Positions 18,385 through 27,194 of a stretch of 64,000 bases of DNA are shown piece after piece. This stretch comes from Pseudomonas mendocina (GTDB lineage Bacteria > Pseudomonadota > Gammaproteobacteria > Pseudomonadales > Pseudomonadaceae), in the NCBI GenBank assembly GCA_037482215.1, contig CP148074.1:2418001-2482000 (forward strand), given 5' to 3'. The position numbers were made by a program, and so were the translations under genes. Each line of letters starts with the position of its first letter. The first letter of the stretch is position 1. The notes beneath the pieces were generated by a model. That model ran no database searches and had not been told where the DNA came from. It saw only the letters and a list, made by a program, of their open reading frames with translations.

Positions 18385-20807
18385 CCCGCCGCCCTCCTTG
18401 ACCCTGTTATTCCGTTAACCATCCTTCCAACAGGTCCGCCCTGGTACCCGTCGTTCACTACCACGTCAATAATGAAGTCGCGGTCTTGCATCCGACTTGA
18501 CGCTGTAGCTGTCGCCCCAGAAGCGTTGTTATGGATATTCACGATCACATTAGGCATTCCGCCATCGTTCGCGGATACGGCATCCTTGTTGCTGATAACT
18601 TCGCCGCGAGTGTTGGCCATCATGTACTGCTGGCCGTTCGTTGAGTTCTGCCATATTTCCGGCGCCCCGGTTTCGTTGATTCGGTACATCTGCCCAGCCT
18701 GGGTTGGGCCGCCGAGGGCGCGGCCCGGCATTGCAATGCTTCCGATTGTGGAAATAATTGATCCGGTGGCGGACGCAACAGAGGCCATGGCCGATAAGTT
18801 TGCTGGCCACGTTAGAGACGCGGCAGCAGCAATGCCCTGCTGAATTTTGATAGCAGCATCAGCCAGCGCGAAGGCTTTGGAGGCCGCAAACATGGCCTTG
18901 TAAAGACCGGACTGTTCTCCGGCAAAGGCAGCAGTAGCGCTAGCAAGCTCGCCGAACAAGTTTTGGCCAGTGGCCAGCAAAACCTGATTCTTGGCCTGCT
19001 CGATTTGCTCAAGCCTGTCCGCGTGCTCTTGAGCCATCGCTTGCTCTTGAGCTTGGTAGCCGCCAATTACCTCTATACGAAGCTGCTCGGCTTCGCGAAG
19101 GCGGGCCATTTGCGCCTCATAGCGCTTGATCTCTTCAGCTTCTTCAGCAGCATAGCGGGCATACTGATTGTCGAACTCTCCGCCTGAAAGTGGGCTAACG
19201 TCTCCGCGAACATATGCCGTGGGGTCGTCGCCAAACTTTGCCCTACGCTTCTCTTCTGCTGCAGCCGCATCTTCTGCGGCCTTGGCCTGCTGGTCGTAGG
19301 CATCAATCAGAGCGCGAGCCGTAGCTGCCTGCCTGATTTGGGCATCCGTGGCTCCGTCAAGCTGGAGCGTATAAAGCTCAAGCTCGGTTTTCGACATGCC
19401 AAGGGTTTCAGCCTCAAGCTCTAGCGACTCAATGCGCTTCTTGATGGCGTCTGCGGTTTTTTGCTCTTCTGACTTCCCAGAGCCGCCGGGCCTTGATGCA
19501 GTAGGCGCAATCGCACTAACGACGCCGCTCGCTTTTGATTTTGGCGGTTCGATATTCGGCACCGCCACCGGAGGCTTGCTCTGCTGTTCTTTGTAGAAGT
19601 CATCAATCATTCGCTGGGTGGCAGCGATGTTTGTCTTTATTTCTTCCTCGCTGAAAAAAGCTACAGCTTGCCCTTTCCCGCCAATGCGCAGCCGCTTCAG
19701 TGGATTGCTGAGCATTTCTTGATAGGTTTCAAGCTGTTCTTGCAGTCTAACGATATCGTCACCGGCAGCCCCGCCCAGGGCAGCAGCAATGCTCTCTGCG
19801 GCCCAACGAACTACGTCTACCGTCTGCTTAGCACCGCTTATGATGGCGTTAAGGGCGGCGACAACTCCGCCAGCAAGATCCTGGGCAGCCTTAATCGTTT
19901 CAGGGTCTTGCAGTGCATCGGCTAGTAGCGCGACGTTCTCAGTAAGAATGCTGCTTGCGCCGCTTGATTCATTCATCTTTCCGATGAATAAGGTCATGCT
20001 GTTTTGCAGCTTCACAAAGGCATCATTGACGGACGTCTCCATTTCGTCCGCCATGGCCTTGTTTTCGTCGCGACTGCGGCGCAGCCCCTCGTTAAGCGCC
20101 TCTACCGAAAGTTTGCCGGTGGCGCCTAGATTCCTGATTTCCTCAGCAGAGCGCCCGGTCGCCTCCGCGATTCCGTTCACGATAGATGGCGTAGCTGCCA
20201 TGATTGAGGCCCAGCCATCAGCCTCGACCTTGCCTTTCATGAGCGCCTTAGAATAGGCGTCCATCGCAGTAGTCGCCTGATCAGCGCGCGCAGCATCGCG
20301 CACCAGGGCGTAAGAGAATGAATCGGTAATGTCCAATACGTCATCAGTGGTATAGCCAAGATCGCGCAGCGTGTCGGCTGTCGCCAGATACACCTCCTGC
20401 GCCTCGCTCAGCGCCCGGTAGGTGCCGTTAGCCGTTTGCAGCAGGCGGGCCTGAACCTTCTCGTATTCATCTGCGCTGTCAGTTGCATTACGAATGCGAC
20501 TAGCCATCTGGCCGTACTGATCAGACATCGCAATAGCGGCCTGCAGGGTACGCATAGACAGATAAGCAGCAACCACCTTTGTCAGGCCTGAGTAAGCAGA
20601 GGTCTGCGCATTGACCTGCTGGTTAGCTGACCTAATTGAAGAGGCCAGCTTGTTCATGCGGGCGTTTAGACTGCTTGCAGAAGCATCCGTCTTGCCCATT
20701 GAGCGCTGAGCCTTGCCCAGGGCTGCATCAACGTCATTCGTGCTATTGACCAGCTTCGAAGCGTCCGCCTCTACTTCGTAGTAGATGGAGCCAACTTTCT
20801 CGGACAT
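18381..20807 (-). CDS. Tape measure protein
   Basis: An 808-aa helical protein. The N-terminus (MSEKVGSIYYEVEADASKLV) and the block MSDQYGQMASRIRNATDSAD with later TTAMDAYSKALMKGKVEADG match the tape-measure N-terminal domain. There are hydrophobic stretches and an Ala/Glu-rich coiled-coil at about 500-620. It sets tail length and is ejected into the cell envelope. Length implies a medium siphovirus tail. A terminator lies just before the start codon. Confidence 0.93.
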   Translation of the reverse strand: MSEKVGSIYYEVEADASKLVNSTNDVDAALGKAQRSMGKTDASASSLNARMNKLASSIRSANQQVNAQTSAYSGLTKVVAAYLSMRTLQAAIAMSDQYGQMASRIRNATDSADEYEKVQARLLQTANGTYRALSEAQEVYLATADTLRDLGYTTDDVLDITDSFSYALVRDAARADQATTAMDAYSKALMKGKVEADGWASIMAATPSIVNGIAEATGRSAEEIRNLGATGKLSVEALNEGLRRSRDENKAMADEMETSVNDAFVKLQNSMTLFIGKMNESSGASSILTENVALLADALQDPETIKAAQDLAGGVVAALNAIISGAKQTVDVVRWAAESIAAALGGAAGDDIVRLQEQLETYQEMLSNPLKRLRIGGKGQAVAFFSEEEIKTNIAATQRMIDDFYKEQQSKPPVAVPNIEPPKSKASGVVSAIAPTASRPGGSGKSEEQKTADAIKKRIESLELEAETLGMSKTELELYTLQLDGATDAQIRQAATARALIDAYDQQAKAAEDAAAAEEKRRAKFGDDPTAYVRGDVSPLSGGEFDNQYARYAAEEAEEIKRYEAQMARLREAEQLRIEVIGGYQAQEQAMAQEHADRLEQIEQAKNQVLLATGQNLFGELASATAAFAGEQSGLYKAMFAASKAFALADAAIKIQQGIAAAASLTWPANLSAMASVASATGSIISTIGSIAMPGRALGGPTQAGQMYRINETGAPEIWQNSTNGQQYMMANTRGEVISNKDAVSANDGGMPNVIVNIHNNASGATATASSRMQDRDFIIDVVVNDGYQGGPVGRMVNGITGSRRAAG

Positions 20808-20821
20808 GCTTTTCTCCGGGC

Positions 20822-20846
20822 AATAAAAAACCCGCCGAAGCGGGTC
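20822..20846 (-). terminator. Terminator between tail chaperone and tape measure genes
   Basis: A 6-bp stem (ACCCGC/GCGGGT), 4-nt loop and T6 run on the minus strand, followed at once by GGAGAAAAGC and the tape measure ATG. The T-run/RBS half is nearly identical to the module at 9.42-9.45 kb. It may lower tape measure expression relative to the tail tube, or depend on antitermination. Confidence 0.8.
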
Positions 20847-20858
20847 TTGTGCAATTCG

Positions 20859-21467
20859 TTACGCCGAAAGGCGTTTTTTGCGCTTCTCCAGCACCTTGTC
20901 ATGCCAGTCCAGCGCAGCCTCAGCCTCTTCGATAGTCGGAGCCTTCGCACCTGGCGAATCGCTTTCGGCCTGCGGGAATTTGGCCCGCAGCGCCCCAACA
21001 AGGCTGGTCATAGTCATATTCCACGCCTCTGCCTCGGAAACCCCAAGGTGAGCCATGGCAACCGCTACATGGTCACGGGCAACAAATTCTGCCGTGTACT
21101 CACGATCTTCATCTGACTTAACAGGAAGCGGCGGAAGCGCCCCTATAACGCCGTGTTTTAGTAGGCAGCGGGCCAGCGGGATAATGTGCGCAGGGTCGGC
21201 TTTCTTCAGTACATACTTGAAGCGCTCGTTGTAGTAACCGAACACCTCTGTAACGTCCTCTTCAGTGCATGCATGGATGACTTCAAGGGCGTCTCGAAAT
21301 TGGCTGTGCTGGTGGACCTTTGTAAGCGGGTCGCCCATCACGTTTGCAAACAGGGAAACGATCTCTGACGGACTGCCGAGCTTACTCATTGCGTACAGTG
21401 ATGGACGCAGCCGATAGCAGTGATCGCCAACATGCACGCCGATCTCGCCAATCTCGGTAAGGATCAT
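20859..21467 (-). CDS. Tail assembly chaperone-position protein (DUF6246-like)
   Basis: A 202-aa protein between tail tube and tape measure, the position of tail chaperones. The start ATG at 21467 gives MILTEIGEIGVHVGD, has GGAG six nt upstream and fits the family; an upstream in-frame ATG has no ribosome site. RLRPSLYAMSKLGSPSEIV is typical of the DUF6246 group in Pseudomonas phages. The end has AAAAAA in GCGCAAAAAACGCC, but I see no convincing frameshift product. Confidence 0.75.
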   Translation of the reverse strand: MILTEIGEIGVHVGDHCYRLRPSLYAMSKLGSPSEIVSLFANVMGDPLTKVHQHSQFRDALEVIHACTEEDVTEVFGYYNERFKYVLKKADPAHIIPLARCLLKHGVIGALPPLPVKSDEDREYTAEFVARDHVAVAMAHLGVSEAEAWNMTMTSLVGALRAKFPQAESDSPGAKAPTIEEAEAALDWHDKVLEKRKKRLSA

Positions 21468-21508
21468 TTCCAACTCCAAAGGGTGCGCCTTCCATGGCGC
21501 CATGGCAA

Positions 21509-22501
21509 TTAAGCCGTTACTTCGACCTGCACGGTCTTGATCACGCCCGGGGCAAAGGTGCTGCGGATTGTGATAGTGGTTTCGCCCTCAGCTACGCCGG
21601 TGACCAAGCCTGAAGCGCTCACGGTGGCAATGGCTGGGTCGCCAGTGATGTAACTCAGGCCTTGCGGTGCAGTCGCAGGCAGAACCGAAGCGGTCAGCTG
21701 CTGGGTTGCGCCATCAGCCACAGACACTGCCGCCGGACTAACCTCGATAGCGCTAGGATTGCTGACAACAGTTACAGCGCAGGTGTCAGAGATAGCCGGG
21801 TTATCCACGCTCTTGGCGGTGATGGTTGCAGTGCCCAACGCATTGGCGCTAACCACGCCCGTGATCAGGTTTACGGAGGCAACAGCCGGGGCGCTCGACT
21901 CCCAGCGCACGTTCTGATTGGCCTGGGCTGGGGCCACAACAGCCTCAACATCATAGGTTTTACCTGCTGCCAGGGTCAGAGCTGCTGGAATGACCTCGAC
22001 AGCGGTCGGATCTGGAGCATTGACATCTGGCGTATCTTCAACGATCAGACCGAAGTCAGAGGATGTCGCCTGCGCCTCGAAACTGTATTCGACAATGTTG
22101 TCGTGCGGCGCGGTGCGACCACAGTTCGTGATGATCATAAATGCGGTGAAAGTCAGGTCCGGGAACGTCAAGCGCACCCATGCAACAGGTTGACCGTCCG
22201 TTGCTTCCGGACTGATCACATGCTTGGTCAGCTCAAGCAGTGGCGCATAACCAGCGCCGCCGACCTTCAGGGTACCGCTGCCGGAAATGCTCATGGTCTG
22301 GTAGGTGGCCAGATTTTCGCGAAGCGCACCAACAGAGTCATCGGCGGTCGCGTCGGTGGTTTCCCACTCGATAGACAGCTCCTTGTTGCGCATTGCACTT
22401 ACACGCTGCCACTCACCTTCCGACGGGATGCGATCACCGCAGCCAATGCTGTATTCCAGAATCACATCGCGACCGACGATTTTCGTCTTTTTGCAAGCCA
22501 T
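21509..22501 (-). CDS. Major tail (tube) protein with two Ig-like Big_2 domains
   Basis: A 330-aa protein. Residues 1-165 form the tail-tube part (MACKKTKIVGRDVILEYSIG, SIEWETTDATADDSVGALRE). After an Asp/Pro linker come two tandem bacterial Ig-like domains: about 167-245 (VEVIPAALTLAAGKTYDVEA, NVRWESSAPAVASVNLITG) and about 252-330 (IEVSPAAVSVADGATQQLTA). Such domains decorate the outside of siphovirus tails and may stick to cell-surface sugars. Like other tube genes it should be among the most expressed late genes. Confidence 0.88.
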   Translation of the reverse strand: MACKKTKIVGRDVILEYSIGCGDRIPSEGEWQRVSAMRNKELSIEWETTDATADDSVGALRENLATYQTMSISGSGTLKVGGAGYAPLLELTKHVISPEATDGQPVAWVRLTFPDLTFTAFMIITNCGRTAPHDNIVEYSFEAQATSSDFGLIVEDTPDVNAPDPTAVEVIPAALTLAAGKTYDVEAVVAPAQANQNVRWESSAPAVASVNLITGVVSANALGTATITAKSVDNPAISDTCAVTVVSNPSAIEVSPAAVSVADGATQQLTASVLPATAPQGLSYITGDPAIATVSASGLVTGVAEGETTITIRSTFAPGVIKTVQVEVTA

Positions 22502-22514
22502 GTAGGCCTCCTAA

Positions 22515-22883
22515 TTAAAATAGAACTTGAAGGTCCAGGCTGTACCAAGCCCGGTTTTCGGTTGTGTAGCCGGGGCCTACCGGCTCCCCTATTGCCCGCA
22601 CAGAGGCGGCCCCACATGGCAAGCTGTCACCTAGGGCGGCCTGCACAAGTGATTCGATGTGCTCTGTTATTGCTACGGAGTGCTCCCGACCATTGCGTGG
22701 GCCAAGCAGGATCACGCGGTAGCGCTGACGGCGGTCTTCAACGTCTGGGCCGGGACCTCCGTTCTGATGGATCGCGGCTATCCAAACATCCTGCAACTCA
22801 GGGCCGTCCATCCACTGCCCACGGCTGTACTCGTATGAGTCGCCCAGCACAGAGCGCACCCAATCGACGAATGAGTCGTACAT
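22515..22883 (-). CDS. Tail terminator-like protein
   Basis: A 122-aa protein (MYDSFVDWVRSVLGDSYEYS onward) just upstream of the tail tube gene, the usual place of the lambda U-type tail terminator. Contains QRYRVILLGPRNGREHSVAI. The call rests mainly on size and synteny. Confidence 0.6.
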   Translation of the reverse strand: MYDSFVDWVRSVLGDSYEYSRGQWMDGPELQDVWIAAIHQNGGPGPDVEDRRQRYRVILLGPRNGREHSVAITEHIESLVQAALGDSLPCGAASVRAIGEPVGPGYTTENRAWYSLDLQVLF

Positions 22884-22884
22884 A

Positions 22885-23280
22885 TCAGACCCTGTAGTGC
22901 TGTTTCAGGATTGCCGGAATGGCTGGCTTTACTTCTTCAAAGCCTTTTTTGAGGAAGCCAGGCTCTGCGTTCGGGTCCCAGTAGTCGCCGCCACCGCTTT
23001 CGCGTGGCTGCCCCTTGAGCGTGCCGGGCGCATCGTGAACGGCGGCAGCATATGCAGCCGTGTAGCCGACATTCCCCTTAACGCCGTTTTTGGTGACTTC
23101 CATTTGCGGGTAATACTGGCTGTTAACCAGGTTGCTGGTGTCGATGGGCGTCATCTTCTGGGCAATGCCTGCGCCCTGACTCAGGATTGCGAACACGGCA
23201 CCTTCAGATACGCCATCGGCAATGTGGTCAACCTTCTGCTTGAACCCTTTGCGGACGCGCTCTATTCCTTTAACGGGCAT
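22885..23280 (-). CDS. HK97 gp10-like tail completion/neck protein
   Basis: A 131-aa protein with a basic N-terminus (MPVKGIERVRKGFKQKVDHI) and the segment MTPIDTSNLVNSQYYPQ followed by VGYTAAYAAAVHDAPG, the pattern of HK97-gp10-like neck proteins that adjoin the tail terminator. It is separated by 1 nt from each neighbour. Confidence 0.75.
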   Translation of the reverse strand: MPVKGIERVRKGFKQKVDHIADGVSEGAVFAILSQGAGIAQKMTPIDTSNLVNSQYYPQMEVTKNGVKGNVGYTAAYAAAVHDAPGTLKGQPRESGGGDYWDPNAEPGFLKKGFEEVKPAIPAILKQHYRV

Positions 23281-23281
23281 A

Positions 23282-23620
23282 TCAGGTCACCAATAGAAAG
23301 TCAGGCTCTTCATTGAAGAACGACATATCCCAGTTCGTCACCGACCTGATCTCTTCCCAGCCGTCAGAGCCGTCGAACTGGATCAGGTCGCGGTATTTCG
23401 GGCGCTTGTCTTCGGTGTAGATCATGTGGCGGGAGACAAACTCAGTCCCTCTCGCCCCACTCTGCCCACCTGTCTCGCGCACCATTTCGTTCTTGGCCTC
23501 CCAAGTACAAGCGATCTCGTACTCAGGGCCATAGGTGATCTTTTGGGTCATCAGGTCGATCTTCACGAAGGGGCGGACTGTTGCCGTGTTCGTGTACGAC
23601 CACGCGGCTGTCTCGCTCAA
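23282..23620 (-). CDS. Head closure/neck protein (TTG start)
   Basis: A 112-aa protein (first residues M-SETAAWSYTNTATVRPFVK with a TTG start). The TTG at 23620 has GGGAGG six nt upstream and overlaps the preceding stop as TTGA. The gene lies in the head-tail connector run; the fold is not recognised, so stopper/head-closure is inferred from synteny. Confidence 0.6.
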   Translation of the reverse strand: MSETAAWSYTNTATVRPFVKIDLMTQKITYGPEYEIACTWEAKNEMVRETGGQSGARGTEFVSRHMIYTEDKRPKYRDLIQFDGSDGWEEIRSVTNWDMSFFNEEPDFLLVT

Positions 23621-24003
23621 TTGCAGCCTCCCGTGGCAACCCAAAGGCCCGCATGTGCTGGTTTGGTTGGATCTGGCGGAATTAGCTCAGTGGCGCAGCC
23701 GTGTTTATCAAGGCCGCGCAACAATGACAGAGTGCCGCGCCAGCGGTCGGCGAACTGCTGATAGCGGAATGAGCGCGAGGCGCCAGATGGAGCTGTCTGC
23801 GAACTCAGGTACTTGTCGCCCTGCGCCAGCGCCATCAGACCCACCAGATACACCTGTATCAGCAGCGCCGTTCCCGCCGGGTAGTTCGCATCAAGGCACT
23901 CGTTAATGCTGTTGGCATTATCTACAAGCGCCTGCAAAACAAAGCCAGGCAGCGTGATTCCGAGTGTGCTCAGGTACTCTTTCGCCTGCTCAGTGGTCAG
24001 CAT
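23617..24003 (-). CDS. Head-tail adaptor-like protein
   Basis: A 128-aa mostly helical protein (MLTTEQAKEYLSTLGITLPG) resembling the small helical head-tail connector proteins that follow the capsid gene. Tail sequence TELIPPDPTKPAHAGLWVAT. Function from synteny and helical pattern. Confidence 0.6.
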   Translation of the reverse strand: MLTTEQAKEYLSTLGITLPGFVLQALVDNANSINECLDANYPAGTALLIQVYLVGLMALAQGDKYLSSQTAPSGASRSFRYQQFADRWRGTLSLLRGLDKHGCATELIPPDPTKPAHAGLWVATGGCN

Positions 24004-24085
24004 GTCGGACTCCAGAAATTCGCGGCCATGGGCCAGAAACGACTAGGCCACCCGAAGGTGGCCATAGTCGAGGTGGTGCGGTTGG

Positions 24086-24352
24086 TTAGCCTTTCAGCGG
24101 ATCGCCGTCAGGCAGCAGAGCTGCAAGCTCTTCTGTGGCTGCCTTGCCGTCGAACTCGATGCCTAGCTCTTTCAGACGCTTGGCAATGTCGCCTTTCTTT
24201 GGAGCCTTGACCGGTGTCGCCACCTCAAGACTGGCCACGCCCTCGCTAAGTTGGCGAACATTCGATTCGAGCGCAGGGTTAACAGCATCCAACTCGACCA
24301 CGTCACCAGCTTTAACGCCGAACCATGGGCGGATCACTTCAAACTTAGGCAT
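24086..24352 (-). CDS. Small head-region protein with C-terminal SAP/HeH-like helix pair
   Basis: An 88-aa acidic protein. The first 40 residues are a beta-rich motif (FGVKAGDVVELDAVN); the last 35 (KKGDIAKRLKELGIEFDGKA) look like a HeH/LEM-type helix-extension-helix found in several phage head-completion proteins. Located 12 nt after the capsid stop. Confidence 0.6.
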   Translation of the reverse strand: MPKFEVIRPWFGVKAGDVVELDAVNPALESNVRQLSEGVASLEVATPVKAPKKGDIAKRLKELGIEFDGKAATEELAALLPDGDPLKG

Positions 24353-24364
24353 GATCTACCCTCC

Positions 24365-25456
24365 TTATGCCAGGTTAGCGCCGTAAACCACGCCGGAACG
24401 GTTCGCACCGTCGCGGGTGATCTGCATGCCCATTGCCGACATCATTTGATAGTTGAAATTGGTCTGAGGCAGCGGGCGCGGCAGAGGCACATCGCCGAGA
24501 GCCATGCCGACCAGTGGAGTGATGACATCCTGGCGGCGCTGATAGCCCAGGAACTCGTTACCAGACAATGCGTAAGACTGCTGGATTTCGCGAGCCGGGA
24601 TGAACGCACGGATGACGTCGAGCACAGAGCCGCCAGTCAGCATCTGAGTGCCGCCGATAGTGACTGTTGCAGGCTTGTTCAGGTTCGCCATGATCTGCGG
24701 CGAGAACCACAGGATGTCGTACACATCGACGAAGTTGGAACGCTGAGCTTGGCCCAGCGCGCCGGTAGTGAAGAATGCAGCCAGATCAGCCTGGCTTGCG
24801 GTGGTCAGGTCGATGTTCACACCGCCAGCACCAGTGCCAAGATTGATCTTGATGGTGTTGCGGTGGTTCTTGATGCCCTGACCTGCCTTGCCGTCCACGT
24901 TGACCTTGCTGCTGCCGCTCAGCGCATAAGCAACAACCTGCTTATAGAACTTGCGCAGCTTGGCGCGACGCGAGTCCAGAACGAGGTCAACGCCAACGCT
25001 GCGCTGGCCTTCCGCATGGCGCCAGTTGACACCATAGCCAGCCGTGAACACAGGAATCGGGTCACCATCACCCGCATAGTCGGTATGGTCGAAGCTGTAA
25101 GGAGCCTGACCGTCGATGCTGATCGCCACATCGTCAGCGATATCGCCAACAGCTTGGTACATCTTCACGGTTTTGCCGATTGGCAGAACAGTTTGCACGC
25201 GCAAGAGATCGTTCACGATCTCCATGCCGGTTTCCTGATCGCGCATCTGAATGGTCTGGCGGTCGATTTCCTTCCAGAAATCTTGGTTCGGGACCAGACC
25301 GCTGTTCACGTGTAGCATGTTCGGGCTCATGAGTGCGCGGTTCGCGTGAATCATGGCCTCATGCTGCTGAGCAAGGATACTCCGGTTAGCCTGAAGCTCT
25401 CGGAAGTGCTCCATCAAAAGCGGGTGATCTGCGATGCTTTGTTGGGTAAGAAACAT
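24365..25456 (-). CDS. Major capsid protein
   Basis: A 363-aa protein directly after protease/scaffold and decoration-like genes, the usual capsid place. It begins MFLTQQSIADHPLLMEHFRE and contains VVAYALSGSSKVNVDGKAG and FLGYQRRQDVITPLVGMALG, matching my memory of the DUF6260-type capsid proteins of Pseudomonas siphophages (HK97 fold expected). No N-terminal delta domain is obvious, in line with a separate scaffold product. Confidence 0.85.
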   Translation of the reverse strand: MFLTQQSIADHPLLMEHFRELQANRSILAQQHEAMIHANRALMSPNMLHVNSGLVPNQDFWKEIDRQTIQMRDQETGMEIVNDLLRVQTVLPIGKTVKMYQAVGDIADDVAISIDGQAPYSFDHTDYAGDGDPIPVFTAGYGVNWRHAEGQRSVGVDLVLDSRRAKLRKFYKQVVAYALSGSSKVNVDGKAGQGIKNHRNTIKINLGTGAGGVNIDLTTASQADLAAFFTTGALGQAQRSNFVDVYDILWFSPQIMANLNKPATVTIGGTQMLTGGSVLDVIRAFIPAREIQQSYALSGNEFLGYQRRQDVITPLVGMALGDVPLPRPLPQTNFNYQMMSAMGMQITRDGANRSGVVYGANLA

Positions 25457-25468
25457 GCTCTGACCTCC

Positions 25469-25912
25469 TTAGGCCACGGTCACGCTGTCAGCGCGAACAC
25501 GAATGCGGATGAAATCGACGGCTGCGGTGGTCACATCGTCCTGAATGTAGCCAATGACCTTGTAGGTTCCTGCTGTTGCCGGGACTGGAATGGCCAGACC
25601 GGAAGCGCTGACGGTAACCGCTTGATCCTTTTTGTAGGTGCCAGCAGCCATGCGAACGGCGAACTCGCGCCCCTCTTCCAGATAGCTGCCCACAGCCGAA
25701 TGGCCGGACGGGATCTGATCGGCAATGCCCAGGCCCTCATGCTCAGCAGCGCCCAGCACGTACAGACGGCCAACCACTGCGGAAGCCTGGGCGAACAGGT
25801 CACTACCATTGATCACTGCGAAAGTGCCGGGATACAGAGCTGCCGCAGTTTTGCGGGTTTCAGTCTTGTACAGCGACTGACCATCAATGTTTACGCGACG
25901 GTAACGAGGCAT
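25469..25912 (-). CDS. Probable head decoration/stabilisation protein
   Basis: A 147-aa beta-rich protein (MPRYRRVNIDGQSLYKTETR, later GTYKKDQAVTVSASGLAIPV and GTYKVIGYIQDDVTTAAVDF) between the scaffold and capsid genes, the position of lambda gpD and DUF2190-type proteins. Predicted to coat the capsid. Confidence 0.65.
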   Translation of the reverse strand: MPRYRRVNIDGQSLYKTETRKTAAALYPGTFAVINGSDLFAQASAVVGRLYVLGAAEHEGLGIADQIPSGHSAVGSYLEEGREFAVRMAAGTYKKDQAVTVSASGLAIPVPATAGTYKVIGYIQDDVTTAAVDFIRIRVRADSVTVA

Positions 25913-25917
25913 GTCGT

Positions 25918-26274
25918 TTACTCCTTCGGCAGGTTGGCGACATCGGCGGCCAGGCCGGTCTTGGCTTGCGATGCGTTGGCGCCGATCTGCTCAGCACTGC
26001 CGCACTGCTTGTACATTTCGCGCAGCGGTTCGCCGGACAGGCTGTTGGCGACCACCTCGCCGAACTTGGCCTTAACGGCTTCGCGCATCTGATCTTCTTC
26101 TGCACGCTGGTTTGCGGTCAGGGACTCAGCCAGGGCTTGCTGGTTTGCGGAAATGGTTGCTACTTGCTCGGTAACCGGCTTGATGGCGTCAGCCATGGCC
26201 TGACCGATGTTTGCTGTTACAGCTTTGCTGATTTCATTGGTCAGCTCGGCCTTTTCTTCTGGAGTCAAAGGCAT
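25918..26274 (-). CDS. Internal in-frame scaffold protein
   Basis: The ATG at 26274 inside the protease gene is preceded by AGGAGG with a 5-nt spacer, the best ribosome site in the head region. It would give a 118-aa protein starting MPLTPEEKAELTNEISKAVT with heptad-like helices. The arrangement copies lambda C/Nu3 and other nested protease/scaffold genes. Separate production is inferred. Confidence 0.7.
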   Translation of the reverse strand: MPLTPEEKAELTNEISKAVTANIGQAMADAIKPVTEQVATISANQQALAESLTANQRAEEDQMREAVKAKFGEVVANSLSGEPLREMYKQCGSAEQIGANASQAKTGLAADVANLPKE

Positions 26275-27192
26275 ATCGCCCTCCTGCTGGTTTGTTGCAG
26301 GCCGGGCCTGCGGTTTAAAAATCTTCTTGATGCTGTTGGCAACTACTGTCACCCAGCTTTCCTGACGCTGAACTGGCGTACCGGTGGCGTCGAAAGTGAT
26401 CTTTCCGCCTTCATCCTTGTAGCCAAACACCTCTGCATTGCCGCCGTTGCGAATGATTACGGCCTGGGTGTCGGTGAAGTCAGCGACCCATGCGTAGTCA
26501 TCTGGATTGCTGGCAAATTGCTGCTTGGCTGCACGATCAAGACGCTGCTCGCGCTCGCGGAACGATTCGCCGATCAGGGCGCCGGAGTTGGCCTGCAATG
26601 GATGGGCTTGGTCGGCATTCACCATCAAGCCCACGCCTTGCTCTGGGGTGGCTGCGCCTACTTCGTGCAACAGGATCGCGTCGTGATCCATGGAGCTGAT
26701 TTCCGCAACCCACTCAGCGCCCATTGCCCGCTGCTGGTCGTTGGCCTCCATGCGCTCAAGGAATGCAGCAACGCTGGTGTGAATCGGCGGGACGTCATCA
26801 CCGCGCTCGATTGCCTCAACGCGCTCCAGCAGCTCGCGACCACCCTCGCTGTTCCGGGCAAACTCAACATCCACCCACTTTTCCAGATAGATGCGGTTGC
26901 CGGACTTCTTGACGTTGCGGTTCCAAGCGCCGATGTGGCCTACGTTGATACCCTCGGGCGAGAAGGCAGAAACGAACTGACCGTTAACAGTCGGATGGCC
27001 AAGCGGCGCCAGCGTGCCCTCAAGTCCCGCATAGTGCTTGTCGATCTGCTCTGCGGTGTACAGTCCACCATTCATCACCACGTTTGCCGGTAGCGTGTAG
27101 CTGGGCAGAATGATGTGCGGGCGACCGTTGTAGTCTTCGCGGCGGATAGACTTGCTGTTCACCTGGGTGGTGATGTTTACCTGAATGGGCAT
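25918..27192 (-). CDS. Prohead protease fused in frame to scaffold (DUF2213-like)
   Basis: A 424-aa protein. The N-terminal about 170 residues (PIQVNITTQVNSKSIRREDY, PLGHPTVNGQF, PIHTSVAAFLE) match DUF2213, a phage head maturation protease family with a probable catalytic His/Ser pair. The C-terminal about 120 residues are charged and helical, rich in Glu, Lys and Gln, as in scaffolds. An internal strong start produces the scaffold alone. I use ATG 27192 (GAGG seven nt upstream); the preceding stop lies 2 nt away. Confidence 0.8.
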   Translation of the reverse strand: MPIQVNITTQVNSKSIRREDYNGRPHIILPSYTLPANVVMNGGLYTAEQIDKHYAGLEGTLAPLGHPTVNGQFVSAFSPEGINVGHIGAWNRNVKKSGNRIYLEKWVDVEFARNSEGGRELLERVEAIERGDDVPPIHTSVAAFLERMEANDQQRAMGAEWVAEISSMDHDAILLHEVGAATPEQGVGLMVNADQAHPLQANSGALIGESFREREQRLDRAAKQQFASNPDDYAWVADFTDTQAVIIRNGGNAEVFGYKDEGGKITFDATGTPVQRQESWVTVVANSIKKIFKPQARPATNQQEGDMPLTPEEKAELTNEISKAVTANIGQAMADAIKPVTEQVATISANQQALAESLTANQRAEEDQMREAVKAKFGEVVANSLSGEPLREMYKQCGSAEQIGANASQAKTGLAADVANLPKE

Positions 27193-27194
27193 GA

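Noticed and set aside
20771-20900. Programmed frameshift at the end of the tail chaperone gene (GCAAAAAAC)
   Set aside because: The zero-frame codons do not form a good slippery heptamer, the shifted frame runs through a terminator into the tape measure start, and its product is not protein-like.
21662-22897. 411-codon plus-strand frame
   Set aside because: Antisense to the tail tube and terminator-like genes; Cys/Arg-rich shadow composition.
24251-25315. 354-codon plus-strand frame
   Set aside because: Antisense to the capsid gene, no ribosome site or recognisable motifs.
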